From Lottia gigantea (taxonomy: Eukaryota; Mollusca; Gastropoda; Lottiidae): a stretch of DNA of 64,000 nt. A model generated the notes under the pieces. The model did not search any database. It was not told the DNA's origin and saw only the letters and a program-made list of their open reading frames with translations. Positions 37,601-45,708 of this stretch are shown here, one piece after another (positions within the stretch are counted from its first letter, which is position 1; each line of letters opens with the position of its first letter). The DNA lies in the NCBI RefSeq assembly GCF_000327385.1, contig NW_008708986.1, positions 5,734,010 through 5,798,009 of the forward strand. The letters run 5' to 3'. The position numbers and the translations under genes were made by a program.

Positions 37601-40600
37601 ATTTATATGATGTAAAGCTGCACCAATTTTTTTTTTTTTTTTTTTTTTTTTGCAAAAAAATTTCCTCATTGCGCACTGAATGGCTCAGTTATTTACATCC
37701 CTACAAATATGGCACCTAATTTGGTGCTCATGGAAATAGTTGTAATAATTCACAGGAATTCAGAAGTTTAAAGGGTATTATAATAAAAATTTGCAATTCC
37801 AAGGATATTAGGGCTGGGTATAAATTAGCAAATTGAGATCGATTATCAGTGGCAGACTTCCAATCAATAATCGATTAATAATCGTATTAATTCAATTGAG
37901 AAACCCTGTAAATACTTAATTAAAAACATGCCAAAATTCTTATTTCATGGGTAATTTTGCGTCATAGAAGTATATACTTGCTTTGATCGTTTATTATAGT
38001 TTATTGTGGGTATGTTATATGATGAAGGGAATCTTTTGTGGAAGATATTACTAATGTTACTTTGACATATTATAGATTATGAAATTTGATTCTGATAATC
38101 GAAATTATAAATTCCTAGCGACAATAATGGATTATTTCAATCATTTTACCCAGCCCTAAACGACTAGGACATGATTATATTATTTTTCTATTCCTAGGTT
38201 GTCAATGATCATGAAACTTCCTGTATACTATTGAATCAACTCCATTGTTTATTATTCAATAATATAATCAAGGTAAGTCAACTATACTTCAACACAGATA
38301 TAATTGTGAATGCTCTGGCACATAAACAAAAATGAAGGCAAGAAAGAACAATTTTTTACACAGATAATAACTTGGCCAAACAGACAGAACTGATTTTTTC
38401 CAGATTATCAATACCCATTTACACATGGGTCAACTGGAATGATGAAGCAAACTGATTTATTGAAGGTCATGAAACTTTCACATGCTTACTGAGATTAGAA
38501 CCCATGACCATTATTTATTCAATGCAACCAAGCAACTGACACAATGTAGAGACCAGTGCCACAGCCTTCCTCGAAGCGATCATTTTTACTTATAGGGTCA
38601 TTTGATTGCCAATCGAAATTAGATATTTCATTTCTTTTTTTGTTATCTCATCTTTTCATCTTCATCATAATCTAACAATTGATTTACCAACAGTGGTGTT
38701 CTAATGACATTATTCTCATCCAACTAAAGCTAAAAATGTAAGACCTGTGTCTCAAGAATAATGACATAAATAAACTCAAGGAGATTGCCATATTTAGAGT
38801 TCTGTGTATTTTTAAATTGAAGTCTGAGTTCTATGTATATTTTAGATTGGTAGAGTATATTTTAAACAAGAAGGAGGTATAAGTCAGAGTTCTATGTATA
38901 TTTTAGATTGGTAGAGTATATTATAAACAAGAAGGAGGTATAAGTCAGAGTTCTATATATTTTAGATTGGTAGAGTATATTATAAACAAGAAGGAGGTAT
39001 AAGTCAAGGTTCTATGTATATTTAAGATTGGTAGAGTATATTATAAACAAGAAGGAGGTATAAGTCAGAGTTCTATGTATATTTTAGATTGGTAGAGTAT
39101 ATTATAAACAAGAAGGAGGTATAAGTCAAGGTTCTATGTATATTTTAGATTGGTAGAGTATATTATAAACAAGAAGGAGGTATAAGTCAAGGTTCTATGT
39201 ATTTTAGATTGGTAGAGTATATTTTAAACAAGAAGGAGGTATAAGTCAGAGTTCTATGTATATTTTAGATTGGTAGAGTATATTATAAACAAGAAGGAGG
39301 TATAAGTCAGAGTTCTATATATTTTAGATTGGTAGAGTATATTATAAACAAGAAGGAGGTATAAGTCAGAGTTCTATGTATTTAAGATTGGTAGAGTATA
39401 TTATAAACAAGAAGGAGGTATAAGTCAGAGTTCTATGTATTTTAGATTGGTAGAGTATATTATAAACAAGAAGGAGGTATAAGTCAGAGTTCTATATATT
39501 TTAGATTGGTAGAGTATATTATAAACAAGAAGGAGGTATAAATCAAGGTTCTATGTATTTTAGATTGGTAGAGTATATTATAAACAAGAAGGAGGTATAT
39601 AAATCAGAGTTCTATATATTTTAGATTGGTAGAGTATATTATAAACAAGAAGGAGGTATAAGTCAAGGATCAAGTATATCTACACTATTATCTAACTATT
39701 ATTATGGTGATATGGAGAAAGAGATGGTGTCTATATTACCAGATGAACTATTGATGAGAATGGTGGATGATTTTCTCTATATAACACCATATAAACATAA
39801 AGCTGTGCAATTTCTTACTAATATTTGGAAAGGTAAAACAATTAAACTTTTCAATTGTCTTAAACAATATATTCAGAGGCTAAAGAGCTCAATTTAAACT
39901 GTCTGTATCACATATTATTAAAGAAAAACCCATCTTGGTTCCTCACTTAATCAACTTCATGTATCATGCAAGTCAAAAGTCTCTTACTAATATCTGAAAG
40001 AGGTAAAACAATTAAAATTTTTACTTTTCCTATGTGAAATATTCAGAGCCTGTAGAGCTCAAGTTCAACTGTCCATATCATTTATCAAAATTTTTTAAAA
40101 AGGTTGGTTCTCCTGCTTTAACATGATATCATGTAAAAGTCAAGATTTATGTCACTTCTATATCATAATTTACATTCTCCTATTGAGTTCCACATGGTAT
40201 GTCATATTTTCAGTGATTTAACTTAAAGGGACAGTTACACTATTTTTAGGTGTTGATTTGAGTCTTGGGTATATGTAAATAGTCTTTAGAAGGACTAGAA
40301 AAATACCTCAAACTAGGATTTTCTTTTCCTATTTCTATATGTTATTTCTATATAGGGCAGGTTTCTAAAGAAAAGACTTGTCTTTTTTACTTTCAAATGC
40401 AGATAATTCTGAGCACACATGTATTTGAAGGCTCAAATTTTGATGGTGAGCTGTGAATACTATAACTGATAGGTTAAAAAATCCCTGTTTCTGAATAAAG
40501 TATGATTGGTAAAAAAGATGGTGCATCTGTCCCTTTAAAGTCAGTTTGTAGGAAAAAGAAGTCCTCATTCTTTTACAGGAAATGAAGAATATAATTGTTA

Positions 40601-43600
40601 TGTTAATCCAGATAAAATAATGACCAACTTTACTTGTCTTCTTGATGATAAAACAATTTTACCATTAAAAAAAGAGGGTAAACCACAGTTTAATTTCAAA
40701 GTATTTTCCACCTCATACCAGTCTGCAATTGAGTTTATCAGCCAGTGATTGATTTGGAGAGTCTATATAGCTTATATAACTTAAATTTCTTATTTAGTAA
40801 ATTAATTTTCAGAATAAAATATGAACAACTTCTAGATAAGATAGCTCTAAATTGACAAGTTGAGAATAATCCTTTATCCCATTGAACATGAATGAACATT
40901 TTCTTTTTTTTTTGTAGAATTTTGTTGGTGTGGATATGAAATAAATACAACTACTCTAAATATATCGTGGGAATATGAACGACACCAAGCTTTAGGTTAG
41001 TAAACTACTGTAAGCATAGTCATTGGTCGTAAAAAATTGGTTTAGGTTGACTGGCAATGCAAAGCATGTCATCTGTCACATGTACATAAGTGAAATACTT
41101 GTATCAACAACTTGACTGAAAACTGGCAACTGGGTTCCATGGATACTAACAGGTTCTGACTGGTGATAGAATTCAAACATGAGTAACTGATGGCTACTGC
41201 AAGTTTTCAATGGGCTTAGGTTGACTTACTGCAAATTCTTCCTAATGTTACCATTTTCTAGCTGTCCTAGAAGGGTAATGATGAAGGGTTTAGTTCTTCA
41301 GATGCACATTGAGTTTTGGTGCGATTTAGAATTGTTATTCTGTTCTGATGTTACTTGTTATTCTGCCCTGTTATTATTTTGTTATGATTTTTGTTCTTCT
41401 GTTTTGCAAGTTGTTGATTATACCTCTATTGTGTTTCGTTTTACTGTACTTGTTATGTTGTTTTTAGATATTAAAGATATGATGACTATAGAAACAGGAA
41501 GAAAGCCAGGATTAGCTATGAAAAATAAACTCATGGTGTAAGATAATCTTATACTATAGAATTAACAAAATATTGGTGTTCTCAGCTGATAGAGGTCAAT
41601 TTCAGCTATTTGTATCACTTTGAATTAATGAGACTCCAATGGATGGTTTGTCTTAAATTTAATGTAAAAAGCAACTATGGAAGTAGAGATAATTTAAATG
41701 TTTTAGTCATTATTTAAATTATCTTCCTTGACACTGTATCATTTGATTCAAGGATGTTTTATATTTACTTTCAGATCTATTCGGCATAAATGTCATAGTT
41801 TATTTTTAGACGAGAAGGTAAAATTATAGATATACATTGATATATATATATTATCATCTCTAGAGCTTGACTTAAACGGATTATTAAGAGGTTTTCTAAA
41901 ATTTTTATGTGTATTGGGGTCACTGATGGCATCAATTTGCAACATTCCAATTTTCAGTCAGAAGTCTGTGGTTTCTGCAATTCCACAAGAAAATAAGTGT
42001 TTGATGGCATCACTAATTGCAAAATATGCTTGTATTACATAAGGCTCTTCACAATAAGTGATGTGATCAAACACTTAGTTCTAGTGGAATTGCCAGAACC
42101 ATGACAAAAAAACAATAGATCATCAATTTTTATCAATATGAAATATCAATATTTTGGGGCAACAGTAAAACATTACTTTTTTGTCAGATAAACAGTGAAG
42201 ATACAGTTATAAGAAATATATCACAGTTATTTCAACTGATTGCTGTCAAGTTTCATTGTTACCATAGAAACTTACCATATAAACAACGTTCACACAATAA
42301 TACTTGTTATTTTTATAGTAAGTATTGCTTTATATGAACATTTAAGAGGATGGCCTACATATACCAAATAAACAGTATCAAATATGTTGACTCTGAAATT
42401 CAAGCTGACAAATCCAATTGCAGGGGTACATCATGTGTCCCAAAAAGTGTGTGCATGTCCTTGGCTATTAACATGCGTAACTTAATTAAGTTTTTCAAAT
42501 AAAATGATATAGAATTACTTCCAAGTTTTATACCCTTCTTTCTGTATATTTGGTTTTTATATCCTCTTCAATTGACACAAAGGAGAACTTTTTTAACAGT
42601 GAAAATATTTGTATCAGTAGCCTATAAAACATTTGAACAACATTGAAGAATTGATATGCGTTAATTATTTTTCAGATATGATTCTATCACTATGTAGTTA
42701 TATGAATTCTCAAGGAAAATTGAAGTTATCAAAGTTAAATTTTTGTTCTACACAACTTAGTTTATCATTGATAGAGATAACTTGGTAGGATATTCTATTC
42801 TCTTCTATACTTCTTTTTCTTTTTCTTCTGATTTTAATTGATTTATGACTGTTGTGTCACAATGGATTAAAGGGATAGGTGTATCATTTTGGGGGATTGA
42901 TGTGAGTCTTGAAAGTATTTTATAAGTCTTTATAAGTCTTCAGAAGTACTAGAAATGTACGAAATTGCATGATTCCTTCAAAAATATTTCAAACTAGAAA
43001 TTTAACTGACTATTTCTATGGTGACGATTCGTCATTTCAACTTTCTAACGCAGATAATATCTGGACACACATGGATTTGAAGGCTCAAATTTCAATGAGC
43101 TGTGAACGCTATTACTGATTGGGTAAGCCAAAAAATTCCCGTTTCTAAGAGTAAAGTATGATTGGTCAAAAAGAATGGCATCTGTCCCTTTAAGGATCTC
43201 TTAATAAGAAGCTTAAGCTCTAATTCCATGTAAAAATAAGAAATGTAGAGACAAGATTTCTACAAGATGTGTCAAATGTTAAAGGTTTCTGATTGGTAAG
43301 AATTTTAAATGTACTGTTGCCATATTGCAGTTCAAATTCGGTTGCTCAAAACAATAAACAACCTTGCATAATTATTCCTACCATAATTCAATTGTCTAAA
43401 AGGCAGATGCTTGCTGAATTTGTAAAAGTTGTAAAAAAGACATGAGAGCAAGTACAACTTTTAAGATTTTAGCAGGGACATATTTGCATATGAAAGTCTT
43501 AGTTATAAAATATTTGATTTTCTGTTTTATTATTTCTATAGGCCTAAAATTTATTTATAATGTTCTTATTTACTTCATTATTTTCCAGGATTGGAGTCTT

Positions 43601-44547
43601 TAGTTTTATTAAACAACTAACAGTTTATCATGCTCAATATCATCTCTTATTGAAATCTCTCAGATCTAAATTCAAGTCCTTATCCAATAAACTGGTAAGA
43701 ATTTTTCAAGCTAATACTGTATCATGTATCATAATACAAAGCTAGTACTGAATATTAAAATTATAGCAATTTTTAGATACATATTATTCCAAACAATCTC
43801 TTAAGGGGTTTTGGCTAAAGCCAAAATACTGCATAGAATATTATGACTTATCCTTGCAATTGCTTGTATCACAATTCAAGGCTATCATGTATCACGATAC
43901 AAACTATTGTGTATCACGATAAAAGACTATCATGTATCACTATACAAGATTACATGTATCATGATACAAACTATTGTGTATCACAATACAAGACTATCAT
44001 GCATCACTATACAAGACTATCATGTATCACAATACAAACTATTGTGTATCCCAATACAAGACTATCATGTATCACTTACATGACTATCTTGTATCATGAT
44101 ACAAACTATTGTGTATCAAAATAAAGACTACCATGTATCACGATACAAGACTATCATGTATCACGATACAAACTATTGTGTATCAAAATAAAGACTATCA
44201 TGTATCATGATACAAGACTATTATGTATCACATATGAGACTAATTTCAAAATGATCTTTATCCCTTGATCAATTCCCCCATCACTTTATTCACTAGTGTT
44301 TTCAATCAGTGCTGTCCAATGGTGTCTTATTATCATTGTGAAGCAGCAAGTCTTGGCTGTGCATGTCTTAAATCCCATTATCATGAATTAGCCTCATTGC
44401 ATACTTCTTAGCACCACCATTTCATTTTTAGATCTAATAAGGTACATGTACAATCAATTTTTAAAATTTCAGGGAAAGAAAAGGAAAGAAGAACTAGAGA
44501 ATATAGTACATAAATATAAATTTATTTCACCATTAATAAACAAATAA
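26044..44547 (+). CDS. TERT: Telomerase reverse transcriptase (TERT), 28 traced coding exons
   Basis: The catalytic protein of telomerase copies an RNA template onto chromosome ends in the nucleus. Splicing the 28 exons gives 4167 nt (1388 codons plus stop) with every junction in phase; only the extreme N-terminus is missing. The order is TEN domain, a 470-residue linker, RNA-binding domain with motif T, reverse transcriptase motifs 1, 2, A, B', C, D and E, and a C-terminal extension. Both catalytic signatures are present (YFVKTDITNCFD in motif A, MRMVDDF in motif C), so the gene looks intact. Human TERT is 1132 residues, and most of the excess is the linker. Motif T (SFFYITE..YYRKSIWQ) and the linker to motif 1 set it apart from LINE reverse transcriptases. 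Sub-regions are given separately. The introns are full of minisatellites and fold-back elements. Confidence 0.96.
27200..28440 (+). repeat. Minisatellite of a TERT exon end plus splice donor (74-bp unit, ~17 copies)
   Basis: The unit contains ATAAACAG, then ATTACAATATAGCTCCTGG and TGTTTACTTTTGTCAAG, then a GTAGGT donor and TTGATATGATCTTATTCTAA. The first copy is the real 3' end of the 27150-27262 exon; about 16 further copies fill the intron. Most copies keep the donor, and most have CTAAT plus AAACAG upstream, which could serve as branch point and acceptor. The last copy lacks the donor. Confidence 0.95.
29003..30413 (+). CDS. TERT: TERT large linker exon (470 residues)
   Basis: A single 1411-nt exon, bounded by TTTTCAAG|GTGAAGG and ATACAA|GTAAGT, joins the TEN and RNA-binding domains. 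It begins GEGIHGLVLKQ, then a Lys-rich stretch (KRKQKQKMKKKVNKK) that could be a nuclear localisation signal. After that it is Ser/Gln/Thr-rich and low in hydrophobic residues, hence probably disordered. A second basic cluster (SSKRKRSLSLSDIG) sits near its end. This linker is poorly conserved in all TERTs, and this one is much longer than the human linker. The neighbouring exons are tiny by comparison. Confidence 0.88.
30543..34199 (+). CDS. TERT: TERT exons encoding the RNA-binding domain and motif T
   Basis: Exons 30543-30613, 31104-31227, 31864-31931, 32303-32373, 33102-33189, 33364-33545 and 34103-34199. The stretch VYLFLKVIIKKVIPGELFG aligns with human LRWVLGCLVPPGLWG, KNVLKYVKLGRYE with RNTKKFISLGKHA, and LSQVFLWLFDDFIALILK with LAKFLHWLMSVYVVELLR. 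Motif T reads SFFYITESNSYRNRIFYYRK then SIWQQL. These motifs bind telomerase RNA in known telomerases. One weak donor (AAAA|GTATCC after 33189) is the only non-optimal site; the phases still agree. Confidence 0.88.
30685..31078. repeat. Dispersed 'GGGCAATAACTC' element fragment in a TERT intron
   Basis: Carries TGAGTTATTGCCCTT twice, CACAAGGGCAATAACTCATC, and ends with CTGCCAGTGGGCGTATATTA then CCTTGCCTGGCAAGCTATCT. A relative with the same internal text (TCACCCAAGG.GAACCCAAT) lies at 33595-34085. Confidence 0.65.
31279..31618. repeat. MITE-like element interrupted by the assembly gap
   Basis: Left end TTAAAGGGACATTCAGCTTT; right end AAAAAAGGTGGAATGCCCCT then TTAA, its reverse complement with two or three differences. 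The 50-N gap (31365-31414) falls inside, probably because the repeat could not be assembled. It lies in a TERT intron, so no exon is likely to be lost there. Confidence 0.6.
31365..31414. other. Assembly gap of 50 N
   Basis: A run of N of fixed size, so the true length is unknown. A lone N also occurs at 34901 in a tandem array. Confidence 0.99.
32368..33075. repeat. Minisatellite of a TERT splice donor (22-bp unit, ~21 clean copies)
   Basis: Unit approximately CTCCTGATAATAAGGTAATG plus TG. The authentic donor at 32373 reads CAATCAGGTAATATG and is followed by TTCCTCATAATTAG, which is visibly the seed of the unit. The clean core is 32450-32890, with degenerate copies on both sides. Each unit carries AAGGTAATG, a donor-like site. 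Confidence 0.9.
33595..34085. repeat. Dispersed element fragments in a TERT intron
   Basis: 33595-33955 resembles 30685-31000 (GGTCTGAGTGTTTGC, ATCACCCAAGGGTGAACCCA). 33970-34030 is a SINE tail (GGAGTTTTATGTCCTACTTT). 34042-34085 is the CTGCCAGTG..TTGCCTGGCAAGC block, which ends 18 bases before the 34103 exon. Confidence 0.6.
34425..34632. repeat. Fold-back element, 'TGACGTCA' family, in a TERT intron
   Basis: Left arm GGGACACTGATAGCATCAAT.., AACTAAGTGTTTGATGACGT then CACTAATCGCAAA. Right arm TTTGCGATTAGTGATGTTAT then CAAACACTTAGTTTTAGTGG. The outer right arm is missing. Confidence 0.7.
34800..35738. repeat. Minisatellite of a TERT splice acceptor (42-bp unit, ~22 copies)
   Basis: Unit: TCAACAATTTTTTCAATATA then TTTTCTATAGTCAGAAAGAT and TT. 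The array runs straight into the authentic acceptor TTTATTGTAGTCAG|AAGTAG of the 35739-35866 exon. Every unit therefore holds a pyrimidine-rich tract and a TAGTCAG|AAAG acceptor-like site. An older subfamily (CTCTAGTCAGATAGATATC) occupies the 5' third and a younger one (CTATAGTCAGAAAGATTTC) the rest. Confidence 0.93.
35739..40995 (+). CDS. TERT: TERT exons encoding the reverse transcriptase core
   Basis: Exons 35739-35866, 36114-36170, 36396-36499, 36730-36823, 37323-37499, 38198-38272, 39625-39832, 40579-40677 and 40918-40995. Motifs 1 and 2: HLKFLPKVRSCRPIINMGK. Motif A: ELYFVKTDITNCFDMI, with the first catalytic Asp. Motif B': YYKQEGGISQGSSISTLLSN then YYYGDME. Motif C: LLMRMVDDFLYITP, with the Asp pair. 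Motif D: GNEEYNCYVNPDKIMTNF. Motif E: FCWCGYEINTTTL. Human equivalents are LRFIPKPDGLRPIVNM, YFVKVDVTGAYD, CQGIPQGSILSTLL and LLRLVDDFLLVTP. All catalytic residues are in place. The 39625 exon starts with the last unit of a tandem array that copies its own first ~40 bases. Confidence 0.95.
36890..37075. repeat. Tandem array, ~19-bp unit, about 9 copies
   Basis: Unit AAACCTTCAATTTCTCAAG with small variations, in the intron after the motif A exon, starting about 65 bases from its donor. Confidence 0.85.
37808..38159. repeat. MITE with TTAGGGCTGGGTA ends
   Basis: Inverted ends TTAGGGCTGGGTA (37808-37820) and TACCCAGCCCTAA (ending 38159). Internally it has imperfect palindromes around ATCGATTATCAGTGG and CTGATAATCGAAATT. 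The end sequence resembles hAT-type MITEs, but I see no clean 8-bp target duplication, so the superfamily is uncertain. It lies in a TERT intron, about 40 bases before the 38198 exon. Confidence 0.65.
38815..39664 (+). repeat. Minisatellite of a TERT acceptor plus exon start (60-bp unit, ~14 copies)
   Basis: Unit: TATTTTAG, then ATTGGTAGAGTATATTATAA, ACAAGAAGGAGGTATAAGTC, then AGAGTTCTATGTA. The last unit is the real acceptor and the first 13-14 codons (IGRVYYKQEGGISQ) of the motif B' exon at 39625. The upstream copies keep both the acceptor and the coding segment, then continue with AGAGTTCTATG in place of AAGGATCAAGT. Confidence 0.95.
40225..40538. repeat. 'AAAGGGACAG' fold-back element in a TERT intron, full length
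   Basis: Ends TTAAAGGGACAGTTACACT and GATGGTGCATCTGTCCCTTT then AAAG. Internal text ACACATGTATTTGAAGGCTC matches 42869-43193. It ends about 40 bases before the 40579 exon. Confidence 0.75.
41468..44547 (+). CDS. TERT: TERT exons encoding the C-terminal extension
   Basis: Exons 41468-41537, 41775-41817, 42188-42317, 42676-42784, 43589-43694 and 44473-44547. GRKPGLAMKNKLMVSIRHKC then HSLFLDEK matches human [20 protein letters not shown] then LDLQ. The rest fits the thumb domain (NISQLFQLIAVKFHCYHRNL, IGVFSFIKQLTVYHAQYHLL) and ends HKYKFISPLINK with a TAA. Vertebrate and ciliate telomerases use this region to hold the RNA-DNA duplex. Introns alternate in phase and all join cleanly. The last intron contains a palindromic tandem repeat. 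Confidence 0.92.
41878..42105. repeat. Fold-back element, 'TGACGTCA' family, degenerate, in a TERT intron
   Basis: GGTCACTGATGGCATCAATT.., AAATAAGTGTTTGATGGCAT.., then AAGTGATGTGATCAAACACT then TAGTTCTAGTGGAATTGCC. The CRE-like core is mutated in both arms, so it is older than 13735-14050. Confidence 0.6.
42869..43193. repeat. 'AAAGGGACAG' fold-back element in a TERT intron
   Basis: Ends TTAAAGGGATAGGTGTATCA and ATGGCATCTGTCCCTTTAA. Internal blocks GGACACACATGGATTTGAAG and AAGTATGATTGGTCAAAAAG match 40225-40538. Confidence 0.75.
43850..44235. repeat. Palindromic tandem repeat, ~22-bp unit, about 16 copies
   Basis: Units alternate ACTATCATGTATCAC, GATACAAACTATTGTG and variants. The best units contain GTATCATGATAC or GTATCACGATAC, perfect or near-perfect palindromes. 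It lies in the last TERT intron. The open frame across it is a by-product of the repeat. Confidence 0.85.
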
Positions 44548-44586
44548 TATAAACTTTTAATACAATCTCTCTACAAGCAACAATGA

Positions 44587-44656
44587 TACAATACAGGATT
44601 AGTGATGTCATCAAACAAGATGTATGGGTTAGTGATGTCATAAGTCCTGTATTGTA
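44587..44656 (+). other. Inverted repeat just after the TERT stop codon
   Basis: TACAATACAGGA (44587-44598) is exactly complementary to TCCTGTATTGTA (44645-44656), with a 46-base loop. The loop carries a direct repeat TTAGTGATGTCAT (44599-44611 and 44629-44641). It begins 40 bases after the TERT stop, so it is probably in the 3' UTR; it could equally be a small decayed MITE. Confidence 0.6.
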
Positions 44657-44900
44657 AACATTTTCGTGGATTGAAAGAAAAATTATTCAATTCTGTATAA
44701 AAAAAAACCTTTGGTGTATATATACTAAAACTTTACAAATGGCAGTGCATAAATCATAGCAGTAATAACATACATGAAGCAATGTCAACTTTAATTCCTA
44801 TTTTTTATAAGCTTATATTTATAATTTCACTACTTCATTTTTAGTTTAAAAACAGGCCTCTTGAACACTGCTAGTCAATCAAATTTCTTCCCTCTCCAGT

Positions 44901-44974
44901 GATTTTGTGACGCGAACGATGGATTCCAAGAAGCATTAGACACTCAATGCACCTTTTGTTCGCGACACAAAATC
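44901..44974. other. Second inverted repeat between TERT and AASDHPPT
   Basis: GATTTTGTGACGCGAAC (44901-44917) pairs with GTTCGCGACACAAAATC (44958-44974), with one mismatch in 17 and a 40-base loop. Confidence 0.6.
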
Positions 44975-45708
44975 CCAAAAGACATTTGATTTATTTTTAA
45001 GTCTTTAACACATATATATTTAAAACCTCTTTAAAATTATTCTGAAAAGGATAGGCTACCATATGTAATAATAACAATGTATCCTTACTACAAAAGTAAA
45101 TAGTAAATAGACCATACATTACACATGAGCATCAAGATAAGAACATGAGTACCCAACTGATAAGCCTATCTTCCATTCTGCCCCTTAAAGACAGTACAAC
45201 CAAAACACAACCTTCATTAAGTGTAGCCTATACCTTTATTGAGAGGAATACATCATGGGTGACTGCTCATAAAAGGGCAGATCAAAACCTCTTATTCTTT
45301 GTCTGATTGTAAATAACCCAAAAATCAGAAATTAAAAAACATGTATATAAACAGTCAGATTTAAAACCTCGTAAAATATTATATTATACGAGGTTCAATG
45401 TTCCTTTTTCTGCAGATGAAAACGAAAAAGTCCTTATACTATACTATTATACGAGTCATTGGTTGAATAGGTGTATTTAAATTGTTATACAAGGTTTCAA
45501 TTTTCAAAAAATGAAAACCATGTATAGCAGTAAAAAAAAAGAAAAAAAAAAGATTTTAACATTATACGAGTACAAATACTTTTTTTGTCATACGAGGTTT
45601 CAAGCTGTCACCTACTATATAATATGACTACTGAGACGAACACAACCTTCACCCTGCTCTATATGTTATAAATTTATAAAATAAAAATCTATTTAGCTAT
45701 CAGGAATG

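Larger units (their letters stand above)
44548..45708. other. Convergent 3' regions of TERT and AASDHPPT
   Basis: No coding exon. Contains the inverted repeats at 44587-44656 and 44901-44974, and a cluster of TACGAG motifs with a short hairpin (CCTCGTA..TACGAGG, 45367-45393). Confidence 0.5.

Noticed and set aside
35739-40995. Reverse transcriptase motifs as a LINE or other retroelement
   Set aside because: Split over many phased exons, with motif T, TERT-type motifs 1/2 and VDDF, TEN and C-terminal regions; this is the host telomerase gene.
43843-44124. 93-residue frame through the palindromic array
   Set aside because: Repeat by-product within the last TERT intron.
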